The notes under the pieces were generated by a model that did not search any database, was not told the origin of the DNA, and saw only the letters and a program-made list of their open reading frames with translations. Below are positions 8,304 to 18,029 of a stretch of DNA of 64,000 nt, one piece after another (position 1 is the stretch's first letter; the number at the start of each line of letters is the position of its first letter). This DNA comes from Thermaurantimonas sp046295455. Its GTDB lineage: Bacteria > Bacteroidota > Bacteroidia > Flavobacteriales > Schleiferiaceae. Where the stretch lies: positions 62,001 through 126,000 of the forward strand of contig JBKBNI010000004.1 of NCBI GenBank assembly GCA_046295455.1, in the 5' to 3' direction. Made by a program: the position numbers and the translations under genes.

Positions 8304-8334
8304 CAAATAAATGAAGAATGCTTGGATTGAACAA
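8304..8334 (-). promoter_or_regulatory. acpP-fabF promoter, TTG-N20-TTTATTTG
   Basis: On the minus strand TTG (8332-8334) and TTTATTTG (8304-8311) are 20 bases apart, the usual Bacteroidota spacing. The -7 box has one mismatch to TAnnTTTG. It lies about 30 bases before the acpP start. Confidence 0.45.
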
Positions 8335-8394
8335 AATTTTGATTTGCAACGTATTTTTCCTTTGTTTTTTTATCAAGTCATATAGTTAGCTGTC

Positions 8395-9609
8395 TTAATC
8401 AGCAGGTTGTAGGGTACCCAGCGCAGAGAGCAGTATCTCCGAGGCGCGTTTTACCTCTTCGATGGATAGTGTGAGAGGTGGTGAGAGCCTAAGACTTCTG
8501 TTGTTAAACAAAAACCAGTCTGTCAGGATGCCGTTTTGCAAACACGACGTTATTACAGACTGAACGGCAGAAAATGATTCTAGCTCCACCGAAAGCATTG
8601 CTCCAAGACCTGAAATCTTGTGTATCATAGGATGTTTCAGTTGTTTGCGAAATTCTGTTTCGATGAGTGAAGCTCGCTCCCACAGGCGGGATTCGATGAT
8701 GACCTGAAGATTGGCCAAAGCAGCAGCCGCTGATACAGGATGCCCGCCAAATGTGGTGATATGACCGAGGATGGGATTTTCAGTAAGTGACAACATGATT
8801 TTACGGGGAGCCATGAAGGCACCGATGGGCATACCACCTCCCATGCCTTTGGCCAGAACGAGAATATCCGGAACTACACCAGCTCTTTGAAATCCAAATA
8901 AATGCCCGGTCCTGCCAAAACCGGTCTGAATTTCATCAAGGATAAAGAGGGTACCGGTCTGCGTGCATCGACGCCGTACTTCTTTCAACCAATCGGTCTG
9001 AGCAGGAATATATCCCGATTCGCTTTGCACCACTTCGGTGATAATGGCTGCCGTGCGCCGAGATATGTATTGCAGGTCATCAGGATTGTTAAATTCGATC
9101 ATCCTACCGCCGGGAATAAGAGGTCTGTACGCCTGTCTGAATTCTTCGCTACCCATGACACTCAGCGCTCCCTGAGTGCTGCCGTGATACGAATGACGGC
9201 AATACACGACGTCCGGACGGCCGGTGTATCGCTTGGCGAGTTTGATGGCGCCTTCTATTGCTTCGGCACCTGAATTCACAAGATACGTCATTTCCAGACT
9301 TGGATGCGTGTGTCTGTGTAGCTCAAGGGCCAACTCTACCTGCGGGTTTTGTACAAATTCGCCATAGACCATTGTGTGCATGTATGTTTCGGCCTGGCGC
9401 TTTACTGCTTCCACCACTCGCGGATGGCAGTGTCCTATATTGCTGACGGAGATTCCGCTGATCAGGTCGAGGTATTTTTCCTGATTCTGTCCAATCAAAT
9501 AATGGCCCTCGGCCCTGGCGATGTGCAGGGCAAGGGGAAAGCGGGTTGTCTGGGCAAGATGGCTGTAAAACAATCTTTTTACTCCTGAAGCCACCTTATC
9601 ATCTGACAT
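8395..9609 (-). CDS. Class III (omega) aminotransferase, ornithine/acetylornithine-like
   Basis: A PLP-dependent fold-type I aminotransferase of 404 residues. The cofactor-binding lysine is K254 in LAKGMGGGMPIGAF, preceded by FILDEIQTGFGRTG (223-235) with the aspartate that contacts the PLP ring nitrogen. The phosphate-binding NSGAEAIEGAIKLA segment is at 112-125. It starts 3 bases after the saccharopine dehydrogenase-like gene, which suggests action on an amino group of lysine or a related diamino acid, for example a lysine 6- or ornithine 5-aminotransferase. Sequence alone does not fix the substrate. No other arginine or proline genes are nearby. Confidence 0.8.
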   Translation of the reverse strand: MSDDKVASGVKRLFYSHLAQTTRFPLALHIARAEGHYLIGQNQEKYLDLISGISVSNIGHCHPRVVEAVKRQAETYMHTMVYGEFVQNPQVELALELHRHTHPSLEMTYLVNSGAEAIEGAIKLAKRYTGRPDVVYCRHSYHGSTQGALSVMGSEEFRQAYRPLIPGGRMIEFNNPDDLQYISRRTAAIITEVVQSESGYIPAQTDWLKEVRRRCTQTGTLFILDEIQTGFGRTGHLFGFQRAGVVPDILVLAKGMGGGMPIGAFMAPRKIMLSLTENPILGHITTFGGHPVSAAAALANLQVIIESRLWERASLIETEFRKQLKHPMIHKISGLGAMLSVELESFSAVQSVITSCLQNGILTDWFLFNNRSLRLSPPLTLSIEEVKRASEILLSALGTLQPAD

Positions 9610-9612
9610 GGA

Positions 9613-10971
9613 TCAATAGTTTTGATACGGAATTTCTTTTTCTACAAAATGCACCCCATACTGTTTAAGTTCGTCGAGCATGGGTATATAAATATCTTTT
9701 GTGGTGGGAATCTGAACTCCCCGGCTCGTAAACTTTCCCTCCAATATTAGCCGGGCGGCTATAGCTACCGGTATTCCCACGGTATGAGCCATGGCTGTAT
9801 TGCGGTGATCGATGCCTTTGAAGACCATGTGTGAAGTAATCATCTTCTTCTCCCCGTTGATCTCGTAGCCGAATTTATGCCACATGACAATCATATCCCG
9901 ATCGCCTGGTTGCATCTGCCATTTTTCTTCCAATATGGCCTGGAGAATGCGTGCCGGTGTTGGTTTTGTCACGGACTGAAGCGGAAGGGGCTCATCCTTT
10001 AATAGTCCCAGATAGGCAAACTTCTCGAGGAGGTCACTTTGGTCCTGAGGAATGTTCATATAATGCATCAGCTTAAGCTCTACCGAATCGGTGGGGTGGT
10101 AGGCAAGAAAGGAATTGAGAAATTGCCTTTTGGTGAGAGTGTGCACGTCCTCCATCTGGTAAGTATCATCGGTCATGCCAAGTTTTACGAAGATATCCCA
10201 TGCACGGCAGAATCCCGGTCGTCTCAACGTACCCCGGTAAATCGTGGGTATATTGTGCAGCCCATAGACCGTCCGATATCGCAGACTGTCTCGATTGGCA
10301 TAGCCTTCGAAGCGCCCGTACCCTTCGATGTCGATAAACTCGGTACGACGAAAAACCATGTGATAGGGTATGTATTTGTATTGGCCTTCTTGTATAAATT
10401 TTACCGCTCCTCCTGACCCGGCCAATACCACATTTCGCGGATTCCACGAAAACTTGTAGTGCCAGGGGTTGTCGTCGCTCTCCGGAGCTGGCAGGCCACC
10501 GGTAAAACTTTCAAACAGGAGCATCTTACCTCCTTTATGCTGTATTTCATCGATTATTTTTTTGGCGCTGATGTGGTCGATCCCAGGATCTACGCCCACC
10601 TCGTTCATCAGTATCACGTCTGCCTCAAGGGCTCTATCGTGCAGTTGTTGCATTCCTTCGGATACGTAGGAGGCTGTCACCAAGTGCTTTCGCAGCGCAA
10701 CACAATCCACGGCTACTGGCACATGCATATCAGCGGGCAGCATGCTGATGACCACATCGGCTTCTGCAATGGCCCTCACACGGCTGATTTCGTCGGTTAT
10801 ATCAAGTTTTAATGCTCTTGCGCGGGGATTGCCTGCGATCTTCTCCGTGACTAATCGAAGGTCTTTGTCGGCCACCACGATCATCCAGTCGCGCGAGTCA
10901 GCCATTTGGAGCATGTAATTAATGAGGCTTAATGTAGAGCGGCCAGCTCCGATTATCAGGATTATTTTCAT
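9613..10971 (-). CDS. Saccharopine dehydrogenase family protein
   Basis: A 452-residue protein with an N-terminal Rossmann fold (IIGAGRSTLSLINYM near residues 6-20) and a saccharopine dehydrogenase C-terminal domain (EVGVDPGIDHISAKKII near 125-140; ESFTGGLPAPESDDNPW near 155-170). It probably acts on the saccharopine route of lysine metabolism, splitting or forming saccharopine with NAD(P). Its ATG overlaps the CPBP gene stop by four bases, and the aminotransferase follows 3 bases later. The dehydrogenase and aminotransferase may form a lysine-degrading or lysine-modifying pair. The reaction direction and any separate lysine-ketoglutarate reductase cannot be seen here. Confidence 0.8.
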   Translation of the reverse strand: MKIILIIGAGRSTLSLINYMLQMADSRDWMIVVADKDLRLVTEKIAGNPRARALKLDITDEISRVRAIAEADVVISMLPADMHVPVAVDCVALRKHLVTASYVSEGMQQLHDRALEADVILMNEVGVDPGIDHISAKKIIDEIQHKGGKMLLFESFTGGLPAPESDDNPWHYKFSWNPRNVVLAGSGGAVKFIQEGQYKYIPYHMVFRRTEFIDIEGYGRFEGYANRDSLRYRTVYGLHNIPTIYRGTLRRPGFCRAWDIFVKLGMTDDTYQMEDVHTLTKRQFLNSFLAYHPTDSVELKLMHYMNIPQDQSDLLEKFAYLGLLKDEPLPLQSVTKPTPARILQAILEEKWQMQPGDRDMIVMWHKFGYEINGEKKMITSHMVFKGIDHRNTAMAHTVGIPVAIAARLILEGKFTSRGVQIPTTKDIYIPMLDELKQYGVHFVEKEIPYQNY

Positions 10972-11891
10972 TGTGTTAGTTCAGAATCCACCAATTTTTG
11001 TAATCTGAAAATCAGATATACACCTGCTGACGCCAGGACCACGGTCAGCGCAGGCGAAAACTCCGGCCTGGTAATTTCATCTGTCCAACCGAAGTAATAA
11101 ACCAGAAACAGCGACAGTGCATTGTTGAGCAGGTGCATGGCGATCGTAGTCAGTAGTGACCCAGTGAGGTAGTACACATACCCGAGCAGCAATGCCAGCA
11201 AAAACATGGGCAGAATATTGTAAAACTGTCTGTGTATCAATGTAAATAGCAATGCCGTCAATACAATGCCTCGGGTGGAGCCAAATTTTCGGATGAGCAG
11301 ATTTTGAAGAGCACCTCTAAAGACCAACTCTTCACCTATGGCCGGAAGTATCGCAATCACAATCAATGTATATGGCCATAAGCCTGGATTATCAGGTTCA
11401 ATCATCAGACGGATCTGATCCAGATTTGCTTTTTGAAGTATTCTTAGGTTTGACTCTACAGCAGCCAGCGACTCAGGAAAGATGATCTGATTGTTTAACC
11501 ACTGGAGCCACTCCGTAAGTGGGAGCAGGAACGCCATGGCTCCCAATGCCATCAGCAGCCGTGAAGGTTTTGGAAGCGAATGGATGTCCAGACCAATCTG
11601 GTCCATGGATTTCACAACCCGCGCAAGGAAAAAGACACCTCCGCCTACAAAGCCCAAACCTGACGTCCAAAGCTGAATGTAGCGAAGCACAGAGCCTGTT
11701 TTTGGGTCCGGTTCCATATTTAAAAGCAGGTCTGCGATTTGCTCGACAGAAATTTTAAATACCATTGGAATGGTCATCGATGCAATCAGTGAGCCCGCTA
11801 TGATCCCCATAAAGACGGATGCCGTAAGCGAAATCAAATCAAGCCAGAGCGGTCGGGCAGTCGGGAGATTACTGTACTCTTCCTTATTCAT
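10968..11891 (-). CDS. CPBP-family intramembrane metalloprotease
   Basis: A 307-residue membrane protein with about seven or eight hydrophobic segments. The C-terminal half carries the three motifs of the CPBP (CAAX protease and bacteriocin-processing) family: GEELVFRG (motif 1, glutamates and arginine), FTLIHRQF (motif 2 histidine) and a late histidine-asparagine pair in AMHLLNNALS (motif 3). These proteases cut substrates within or next to the membrane. Adjacent genes (recO, saccharopine dehydrogenase) give no clue to its substrate. It follows recO by 2 bases. Confidence 0.85.
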   Translation of the reverse strand: MNKEEYSNLPTARPLWLDLISLTASVFMGIIAGSLIASMTIPMVFKISVEQIADLLLNMEPDPKTGSVLRYIQLWTSGLGFVGGGVFFLARVVKSMDQIGLDIHSLPKPSRLLMALGAMAFLLPLTEWLQWLNNQIIFPESLAAVESNLRILQKANLDQIRLMIEPDNPGLWPYTLIVIAILPAIGEELVFRGALQNLLIRKFGSTRGIVLTALLFTLIHRQFYNILPMFLLALLLGYVYYLTGSLLTTIAMHLLNNALSLFLVYYFGWTDEITRPEFSPALTVVLASAGVYLIFRLQKLVDSELTQ

Positions 11892-11893
11892 GC

Positions 11894-12616
11894 TCAGTCA
11901 AATATTTCTTTGATCACAGATAGGGTTTTTGGGACTCCAAATCCCGGAATGTGCAGGCGAAGATACTGCAATAAGGCATCGAGCACTTCAGGTTTGGCCA
12001 TCCTACCACAGACTTCCGGTTTGTACAGTCCGGCCTGATGAAACAGCTGGTACACCTGTGAGGTGATCTCCGGACGGAGTTTGTCTTCATGACAGGGTTC
12101 ATCAGGCGTTGTCTTTCCTTCGCGAAGATCGAGCCAGAGTGGTCCGGGCATCATCAGTGGTTCTATACCAAGCTGTCTGATGAGGTGTGCCAGCAGCCAG
12201 TGCACATATATTCCGGTGGATTCTTCGGCCTTGTCGTATAGCTCTATCCACTGTGTCATTAGTTGGAATACCGGCTTTACAGGTTGATGATGGTGCATGC
12301 ACCGGTGTAATATTTCTGCCACAAAAAAGGAGACAGCGCGCTTGATCGGATTCGCCATGAGAGAAGTAGGTATATATGCCGGCTTTGCTTCTGCAATAAA
12401 GTGGAGAGTGCGATTCTGTCGAGCGTCTGCCACTATGTCCAAAACATTGAGGGGCATGAGGTAAGAGGCTTTTACCACAGAGTTTTTCCCGCGAATGTTT
12501 TTGGTAATAAATCCTTCTTTACCCATCTCGTCAGTAAACATATTGAGAATCAATGAGCCATTGGTCGATTTGGCAGACGATAGATAGATGGCTTTAAGTC
12601 GAGTGTGTGAGAACAT
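11894..12616 (-). CDS. recO: DNA repair protein RecO
   Basis: A 240-residue protein with the RecO N-terminal OB-fold: KGEGF-like segment LGKEGFITKNIRGK near 30-45 and LMPLNVLDIV near 55. The helical C-terminal domain follows. RecO binds SsbA and single-stranded DNA and helps load RecA in the RecFOR pathway. It leads the operon recO-CPBP protease-saccharopine dehydrogenase-aminotransferase. A CxxC zinc finger is not evident, as in many Bacteroidota RecO proteins. Confidence 0.85.
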   Translation of the reverse strand: MFSHTRLKAIYLSSAKSTNGSLILNMFTDEMGKEGFITKNIRGKNSVVKASYLMPLNVLDIVADARQNRTLHFIAEAKPAYIPTSLMANPIKRAVSFFVAEILHRCMHHHQPVKPVFQLMTQWIELYDKAEESTGIYVHWLLAHLIRQLGIEPLMMPGPLWLDLREGKTTPDEPCHEDKLRPEITSQVYQLFHQAGLYKPEVCGRMAKPEVLDALLQYLRLHIPGFGVPKTLSVIKEIFD

Positions 12617-12804
12617 AAGGGATCAATTGGTGACTCCAATGTAAAATTGGGCTAAGAGTCATGCATTCCGATTATTGACTCTGCCTGACTGCTGTCTCTT
12701 ACCCATGGATAGTAGGCTGTAATCCCACCATGGATTCCGGTCGATGAACCTCTTTTGTGTCTGGATTCTAAGATATGGGGTCTGATATTCATCCAAAAAT
12801 CGAA

Positions 12805-14706
12805 TCAGTTAAAAAAGCGCCACAAGATTCCTACCCTCAGCACGGGATCTGCCATAGGATATCCATCGGCAGCGAAATATGTGTATGGGGTGAGCCACCC
12901 GGCAGTAGCATTTTCAAAGTGGAGGGTGATCACTGCACTCTTGATCTGAAAATGTACAAACGCATCGGCGAGCACTGTATTTCCGATGGAGTTGGGCGGA
13001 GCGAGATAAAAAGTACCTAACACGGGAGAGTATCCCATAGCATCGAACTTACTGAACCATACAGCACCCATACCGAGCAGTATGCCAAGATTTCTATTAA
13101 ACAAATAAAAACGAGTAAAGATTTCTGCATCGACCATCCATTCAGGCAACCGCAGCAGGTCTGGTCGGCTGGTCTGTTGGGCAGCCAAAGTATGACGGTA
13201 GGTAAACCAATTGCTGACCTTTTGCTCAAGGATCCATCGGGTTTGGATCAGGCCGATTGGCTCCTCGACCTGAAAGGGCCTGAGTGAGGAGTCAATGAAA
13301 AGCAGGCCTTCATTGAGCCAGCTGCGAAGAGTGAGTTTGCCTGCATAGGGGAGTTCTACTTCTCCGCCGAATTCGCGATAGCGAGTGTACCGAAAGGATG
13401 TATTCCAGCCTGTCAGATTCGAAAAATGCCTGGAGTAGAATGCATGAGGAGCCTCCACAGAGTTCTGAAGCCAAGCTGAAATTTCGTAATTCTTGTACCA
13501 GCGGAAGAAGGACTTTGCATACAGGCCCGATGCACCGGTGGCCTCTCCTGCCGGATGGTAGCTCAGACCCGCCTGGATAAAGATCCTGTTCAGCGACCAA
13601 TCTCCTTCTGCAAACGTCCGGTATTGTGAGAAATAGTGCGAATGATAATGACTGGAGTGCAGGCTGTGCTGAAATCCCAGTCCTCCACGGATCTGAATTG
13701 ACCGATGGATTCCGACGGTGGCAAACACCTCATTGCGAAGAAAGGTAAGTGTAGTGCTGTCCTGAGTTTCTGAAAAGGAGTAATTAAATTCTTTAAAATA
13801 CAAAGTGTCTTCTGGCCTATGAGGTTTAAAATACTGATAACGTTCGCGTGCGTAGTGAAATCGATGACCTATTCCAAGATAAAAAAAACTTTTGGCAGAG
13901 TCAGACTCTTTTTTATTTGAATGGACGGTCAAAAGATCATACGTATGCTGAAAATAAGCTGCCTGCTGAGAAGAGGTGCTCTTGCCTTCGCGGAATTTTA
14001 CTGGTACCAGGGCTCGTTCGCGTCGGGTATTTTCAGTGAATACAGAATCAAATCTCAAGCCGCCGTTTTCATTGGATAATTGTTTTTGCCAGGTGTAATA
14101 TCCTTGAAATTTGTATCTGTCATCAGGGGAATAATAGTGAGTTGATATGGTAAAATTTGACCGTTCGGTATTCATTTGTGGATAGAAGCCTTCCGAATTT
14201 AGCCGTTGCCAGTGAATATTGTAATTCCAGCGACGATGAATGTTTTGGGTGTGAAAAATCCTGAAAACCTGTCCCCGATTGTAGCCTTGTGTGTATCGGG
14301 CTTCGGTCAGCGGGGCGTTGACCAGGTAAAAACGAATATTCTCATGCCTGAGCCTCTGATGGTAAAATGGCAAATTTCCCCAGATTAAATAATTATTATA
14401 TAAAGGGTTGTATAAAATATCATAGATGGGTGCACCTAAATTACCGAGTTCCAAGCGTAATCTGGTTCGACTTTCATCCATGCTGTAGCCTCCATAGAGT
14501 TCAGGTGTAAAAGCAGTATCAACGGCCTTATACGGATGAAAAAGCGTTTTGAACTGAAATGAAACGTTGAGAGGTTCAGGTGAGGTAAGGTTTTGAGAGG
14601 TAAGGGAAATGTTTGTTGCGAGTAAGCCAAAAAAAATCCACACTTTCCGTGTGGGTACATTACCAAATAAGTTTCTCAAGTCAATGGGAGATTCTGTTGT
14701 CAGCAA
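12805..14706 (-). CDS. Putative porin (Porin_10-type outer-membrane beta barrel)
   Basis: A 633-residue protein rich in Tyr, Phe, Trp and Arg in alternating patterns typical of outer-membrane beta strands. It ends in an aromatic-rich strand (WRFFN). A hydrophobic stretch near residues 20-36 (KVWIFFGLLATNISL) is probably the signal peptide, which would put the true start at or after the first codon; no internal ATG is well placed. The YTRYREFGGEVELPYAG and LYNPLYNNYLIWGN stretches resemble the Bacteroidota 'putative porin' family. Its 5' end overlaps the glycosyltransferase gene by 26 bases. Solute specificity cannot be inferred. Confidence 0.72.
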   Translation of the reverse strand: MLTTESPIDLRNLFGNVPTRKVWIFFGLLATNISLTSQNLTSPEPLNVSFQFKTLFHPYKAVDTAFTPELYGGYSMDESRTRLRLELGNLGAPIYDILYNPLYNNYLIWGNLPFYHQRLRHENIRFYLVNAPLTEARYTQGYNRGQVFRIFHTQNIHRRWNYNIHWQRLNSEGFYPQMNTERSNFTISTHYYSPDDRYKFQGYYTWQKQLSNENGGLRFDSVFTENTRRERALVPVKFREGKSTSSQQAAYFQHTYDLLTVHSNKKESDSAKSFFYLGIGHRFHYARERYQYFKPHRPEDTLYFKEFNYSFSETQDSTTLTFLRNEVFATVGIHRSIQIRGGLGFQHSLHSSHYHSHYFSQYRTFAEGDWSLNRIFIQAGLSYHPAGEATGASGLYAKSFFRWYKNYEISAWLQNSVEAPHAFYSRHFSNLTGWNTSFRYTRYREFGGEVELPYAGKLTLRSWLNEGLLFIDSSLRPFQVEEPIGLIQTRWILEQKVSNWFTYRHTLAAQQTSRPDLLRLPEWMVDAEIFTRFYLFNRNLGILLGMGAVWFSKFDAMGYSPVLGTFYLAPPNSIGNTVLADAFVHFQIKSAVITLHFENATAGWLTPYTYFAADGYPMADPVLRVGILWRFFN

Positions 14707-15901
14707 ATTGTTTGTAATACTGATACAGTATGCAGGCTATATTTTGGAGGTCATATTGCTCTTCAACCAATTTGCGCGCATTGTAGCTTAAGGTCATGCG
14801 CAAGTTTACATCGTCTAGCAGAAGACATACAGCATGAGCAAATTCAACGGGGTCATCGACCAGCAGCAGATGGTCACCATTCACTACGTCTATGCCTTCC
14901 GCGCCCACCTGTGTGGATACTACCGGAAGGCCTAATCCCAACGCTTCCAGAAGTTTGATGCGTACTCCGCTACCACTGAGAAGAGGAATAACCGTTATTT
15001 TCCCGCTTAGTAAAAATTCTACCGGAGAACTGATTTCACCTTGAAAATAAACATTCACCGGTGGATTTTTCAGCCATTTGGAGGGCATTCCCCTTCCAGC
15101 TACATGAAATTCAACCTCTTTATTGATTTTCAAAACGTGAGGCCATACATCTGCTAAAAACCATTCCAGACCTTGCCTGTTGGGCAGCCAGTCGAAGGAG
15201 GCGAGATACACAATTTTTTTCTTTCCGTACCGAAAATTCGAAAACCGACGCATGTTTGAGATTTTCAAGCCAAAGTGGATGGTGTGGACTTTTGCCGGAT
15301 TTTTAGTCATTCGCTGAAATTCGCGGCTGTCTACATCTGATATAGGCAGTATGCAATCCACTTGATTTGAGACCAGTTCTTCAAATTTTTTCAATTTGCG
15401 GGTTTGGAGTCTCACATAAGCACTTGTGATGCCTCTGTTATGGGCGAGCCATCTTTCCCAGATTTTGTGTTCGATGTTGTGGGCGCGCAAACTGATGATG
15501 CTGTCAGGAGCATATTTTCGGATCACAGGAAGGTATACAGCCATAAAGACCCCTTCCAGCTGCACGACATCATACCGGCGGTCACTGAGAATCTGAATCA
15601 GTTTTTCTTCAAATTTTTTATTGTAAAAGCGGGTTACATGGTAAGACTGTTTACTTAACAAACTTTTCAAAATTCCCAAGATGGTAAATTCTGTATTTAC
15701 ACGCATGGACTTGATGTATAGTTGCCCCGGTTCGTCGAAACTAAATTGGGTCGGGTGAACGTATACCCTGGTTGCATTGAGCGCAAACAGATGGACTTCA
15801 ATATCCTGGGATAGCAGTCCCTGAATCATATTGAGTATGGCGATACTGCTGCCGTCTCTTCCGGGATAGGGATATTTATTTGTGAGGAGCAGAAGTCTCA
15901 T
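14681..15901 (-). CDS. Glycosyltransferase, GT-B fold, family 4-like
   Basis: A 406-residue protein starting MRLLLLTNKYPYPGRDGSS, the usual GT4 acceptor-side N-terminus. The C-terminal domain has LASFDWLPNRQGLEW (near 237-251), the sugar-nucleotide region PLLSGSGVRIKLLEALGLGLPVVST (near 312-336; contains the family glutamate) and VGAEGI. It should transfer a sugar from a nucleotide donor to a lipid or glycan on the cytoplasmic side of the membrane. It overlaps the LptF/G gene by 26 bases and the porin gene by 26 bases, so it belongs to the envelope cluster. Donor and acceptor are unknown. Confidence 0.85.
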   Translation of the reverse strand: MRLLLLTNKYPYPGRDGSSIAILNMIQGLLSQDIEVHLFALNATRVYVHPTQFSFDEPGQLYIKSMRVNTEFTILGILKSLLSKQSYHVTRFYNKKFEEKLIQILSDRRYDVVQLEGVFMAVYLPVIRKYAPDSIISLRAHNIEHKIWERWLAHNRGITSAYVRLQTRKLKKFEELVSNQVDCILPISDVDSREFQRMTKNPAKVHTIHFGLKISNMRRFSNFRYGKKKIVYLASFDWLPNRQGLEWFLADVWPHVLKINKEVEFHVAGRGMPSKWLKNPPVNVYFQGEISSPVEFLLSGKITVIPLLSGSGVRIKLLEALGLGLPVVSTQVGAEGIDVVNGDHLLLVDDPVEFAHAVCLLLDDVNLRMTLSYNARKLVEEQYDLQNIACILYQYYKQFADNRISH

Positions 15902-17387
15902 TTTGGGTTTTTAAAAATTTAAAGGTCAATATTTTAATGGAGCTTAATGCCCTTTGCCATACTTCCCACTGCATCAGGGCTGAGTCGGTAGCCGATTTAT
16001 AGACCAAAAATAATGCAATCGGGGTAAAAATCAGTGATGGAAGCCAAATGGAAAACCAGGGTTGAAATACGGTCTCACGTCCGAGTTTTTCGATGGTAAA
16101 ACTTGTAACGTGATAAACTATAAATATGAGAACGCTGATGACAACCGGAGTACCTAATCCCCCCTTTCGGATAATTGCCCCTAATGCTGAACCGGTAAAA
16201 AACATAATAATAGCAAGGTATGCGAGGGCAAATTTTTTGTGTTTTTCGATGTAGTATCGGGCAATCACCTTACGCCACCAATAAAATTCCAGTTTCGCCT
16301 GGTCAAAGTAGGACTTGTGGCTGCGCGCTAGTCGAAGGGCATTTTCGAGGACGACGTTTCGCTGCTCGGGATTGAGCCCGGCAAGGATATCTGCCGGCAA
16401 GGAATCCTGCAGTCTCACGGCTGGATCGGTCATATCGTCCAGTGATCCGGGATCGTATTCGACGGGAGGGGAGGGCAAGGCAGAGTCCCTTCGGACTTCG
16501 AAACGCTCCGACATAGATGCGTCTAATTCAGAAATACGCTTGTCAAACACCCTACGGATGGAGTCAGCAGCGACATTGAGTTGTGCTACGTTGAGCATTG
16601 TAAAGTCCTTGCCTGATTGCTTGCGTAGATCACCCGATTCAAAAGACGACAAATCAAGTCTCATGACAGATTTTTCGAAGGATGTGTGTGCAAAAGGGCG
16701 TTTTTCCAAATCGCTTCTTTTTTTGGCTTGTATTTCCTCATAAGAACTTCCATTATACAGGGTGATTTCCAGGTATTGCTTGTCGGGGGTGACACGCATT
16801 TCGCCTTCCTGAGCTATGGTTACTTTGATGTTTCCAAGACGGTCTGTATGGTCATAAATGATGATATTTCGCAGCTTGTTTTTGTCTTCTCCGTATTTTT
16901 CGCCAACTTTAATATTGAAGCCCTCAATTCCGGAATAGAACACACCGGGCTTTATATTCAATGCGGGTTTTTTACTCGCGATGTTGCGAAGCAGGGTTTC
17001 TCCCTTCAGATTGGTCAGAGGAATGACATAATTATTAAACAGAAAGGATATACCGCCAATGATCAGTACAGTGACCAACAGGGGCCTCATCATGCGAAAG
17101 AGTGACACTCCTGCCGACTTCATAGCAGCCAGCTCCATGTGTTCGCCCATGTCCCCAAAGACCATGAGCGAGGCGAGGAGTACGCTGAGCGGAATGGCCT
17201 GAGGCACCATTTGCGCAGCAAAGTACACAAGCAGTTCGGCAATGTAGTACCATTCCACACCCTTTCCGACCAGATCATCGATGTACTTCCACACCCATTG
17301 CATCAGTAGAAAGAGCACCATAACCACAAAGACGATGGAGAAGGGTCTCAAAAAAAGCTTGAGAATGTATCGGTCGACTATTTTCAA
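15876..17387 (-). CDS. LptF/LptG family lipopolysaccharide transport permease
   Basis: A 503-residue YjgP/YjgQ-type protein. Three N-terminal membrane helices (about 10-35, 50-75, 100-120) and three C-terminal ones (about 385-475) flank a large periplasmic beta-jellyroll domain. Sequence hallmarks are the start MKIVDRYILKLFLRPF and the helix region LLASLMVFGDMGEHMELAAMKSAGVS. With LptB it moves lipopolysaccharide out of the inner membrane. A charged insertion (about 260-340, many Asp, Ser and Arg) enlarges the periplasmic domain beyond the E. coli form, as is common in Bacteroidota. LptF and LptG cannot be told apart here. lolA lies 6 bases upstream. Confidence 0.88.
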   Translation of the reverse strand: MKIVDRYILKLFLRPFSIVFVVMVLFLLMQWVWKYIDDLVGKGVEWYYIAELLVYFAAQMVPQAIPLSVLLASLMVFGDMGEHMELAAMKSAGVSLFRMMRPLLVTVLIIGGISFLFNNYVIPLTNLKGETLLRNIASKKPALNIKPGVFYSGIEGFNIKVGEKYGEDKNKLRNIIIYDHTDRLGNIKVTIAQEGEMRVTPDKQYLEITLYNGSSYEEIQAKKRSDLEKRPFAHTSFEKSVMRLDLSSFESGDLRKQSGKDFTMLNVAQLNVAADSIRRVFDKRISELDASMSERFEVRRDSALPSPPVEYDPGSLDDMTDPAVRLQDSLPADILAGLNPEQRNVVLENALRLARSHKSYFDQAKLEFYWWRKVIARYYIEKHKKFALAYLAIIMFFTGSALGAIIRKGGLGTPVVISVLIFIVYHVTSFTIEKLGRETVFQPWFSIWLPSLIFTPIALFLVYKSATDSALMQWEVWQRALSSIKILTFKFLKTQNETSAPHK

Positions 17388-17393
17388 AGGTGA

Positions 17394-18029
17394 TTATTGA
17401 ATGATTTTAAATCCTTTGTAGCGGTCTTTATTAAAACTGATGTTGGAAGTGGTTGGATTTTCGGTAGTCTTGAGGATTTTAAACGTTGTGGCGGATCCGT
17501 CCCGACCGCGCTGCATAAGGCTGTGAATCAGGTAATTTTTTGGGTTGATGGTCACTTCAATGTAATCCACTTCTGCACTTGCGCGAGGCTTGATGATGAC
17601 GACTTCGTGGGCTACGTTGTTGATCTTTAGCTTACCTCCCAGATAGTAGGTATGGCCTTCCCGAAATTGATTCAGGATTCCAGAGGGACTGATCAGATCG
17701 TTGTCTTCCGGTTGGATCACTTGTATTTCTTTGTCGTCTGGGAGAATGTTGTAAAGTTTTTTTCCGTCAAATATTTGCTCCATACCCAGGAAGGTGATGT
17801 GGTACTTATTTCCCATCAGTTGGATTTGACCTCTTTCTATTTGGCGGACGGGGGGATCTACTTTCGTATTTTCAAAGAGATATTCAAAATCGATGATATA
17901 TGATTTTCCATTTTGAAGTTTATCGGCGGCTTTGTTTAGCAGATCTTTTGCCTCTTTGTGTGTTGTTTGAGCCAAAAGTTGGAGGTGTAATGCGCTGAAT
18001 ATCAATAGCGCGACCATGAGTCGAGACAT
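17394..18029 (-). CDS. lolA: Periplasmic outer-membrane lipoprotein carrier LolA
   Basis: A 211-residue secreted protein with a signal peptide cut after LLAQ (about residue 21) and a LolA-like half-barrel: KAADKLQNGKSYIIDFEY at the start, GNKYHITFLGMEQIFDGKKLYNI in the middle, and EVTINPKNYLIHSL near the end. It carries lipoproteins through the periplasm. It follows ftsK with a one-base overlap, a gene order common in Bacteroidota, and precedes lptF/G. Together they form an envelope-building operon. Confidence 0.85.
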   Translation of the reverse strand: MSRLMVALLIFSALHLQLLAQTTHKEAKDLLNKAADKLQNGKSYIIDFEYLFENTKVDPPVRQIERGQIQLMGNKYHITFLGMEQIFDGKKLYNILPDDKEIQVIQPEDNDLISPSGILNQFREGHTYYLGGKLKINNVAHEVVIIKPRASAEVDYIEVTINPKNYLIHSLMQRGRDGSATTFKILKTTENPTTSNISFNKDRYKGFKIIQ

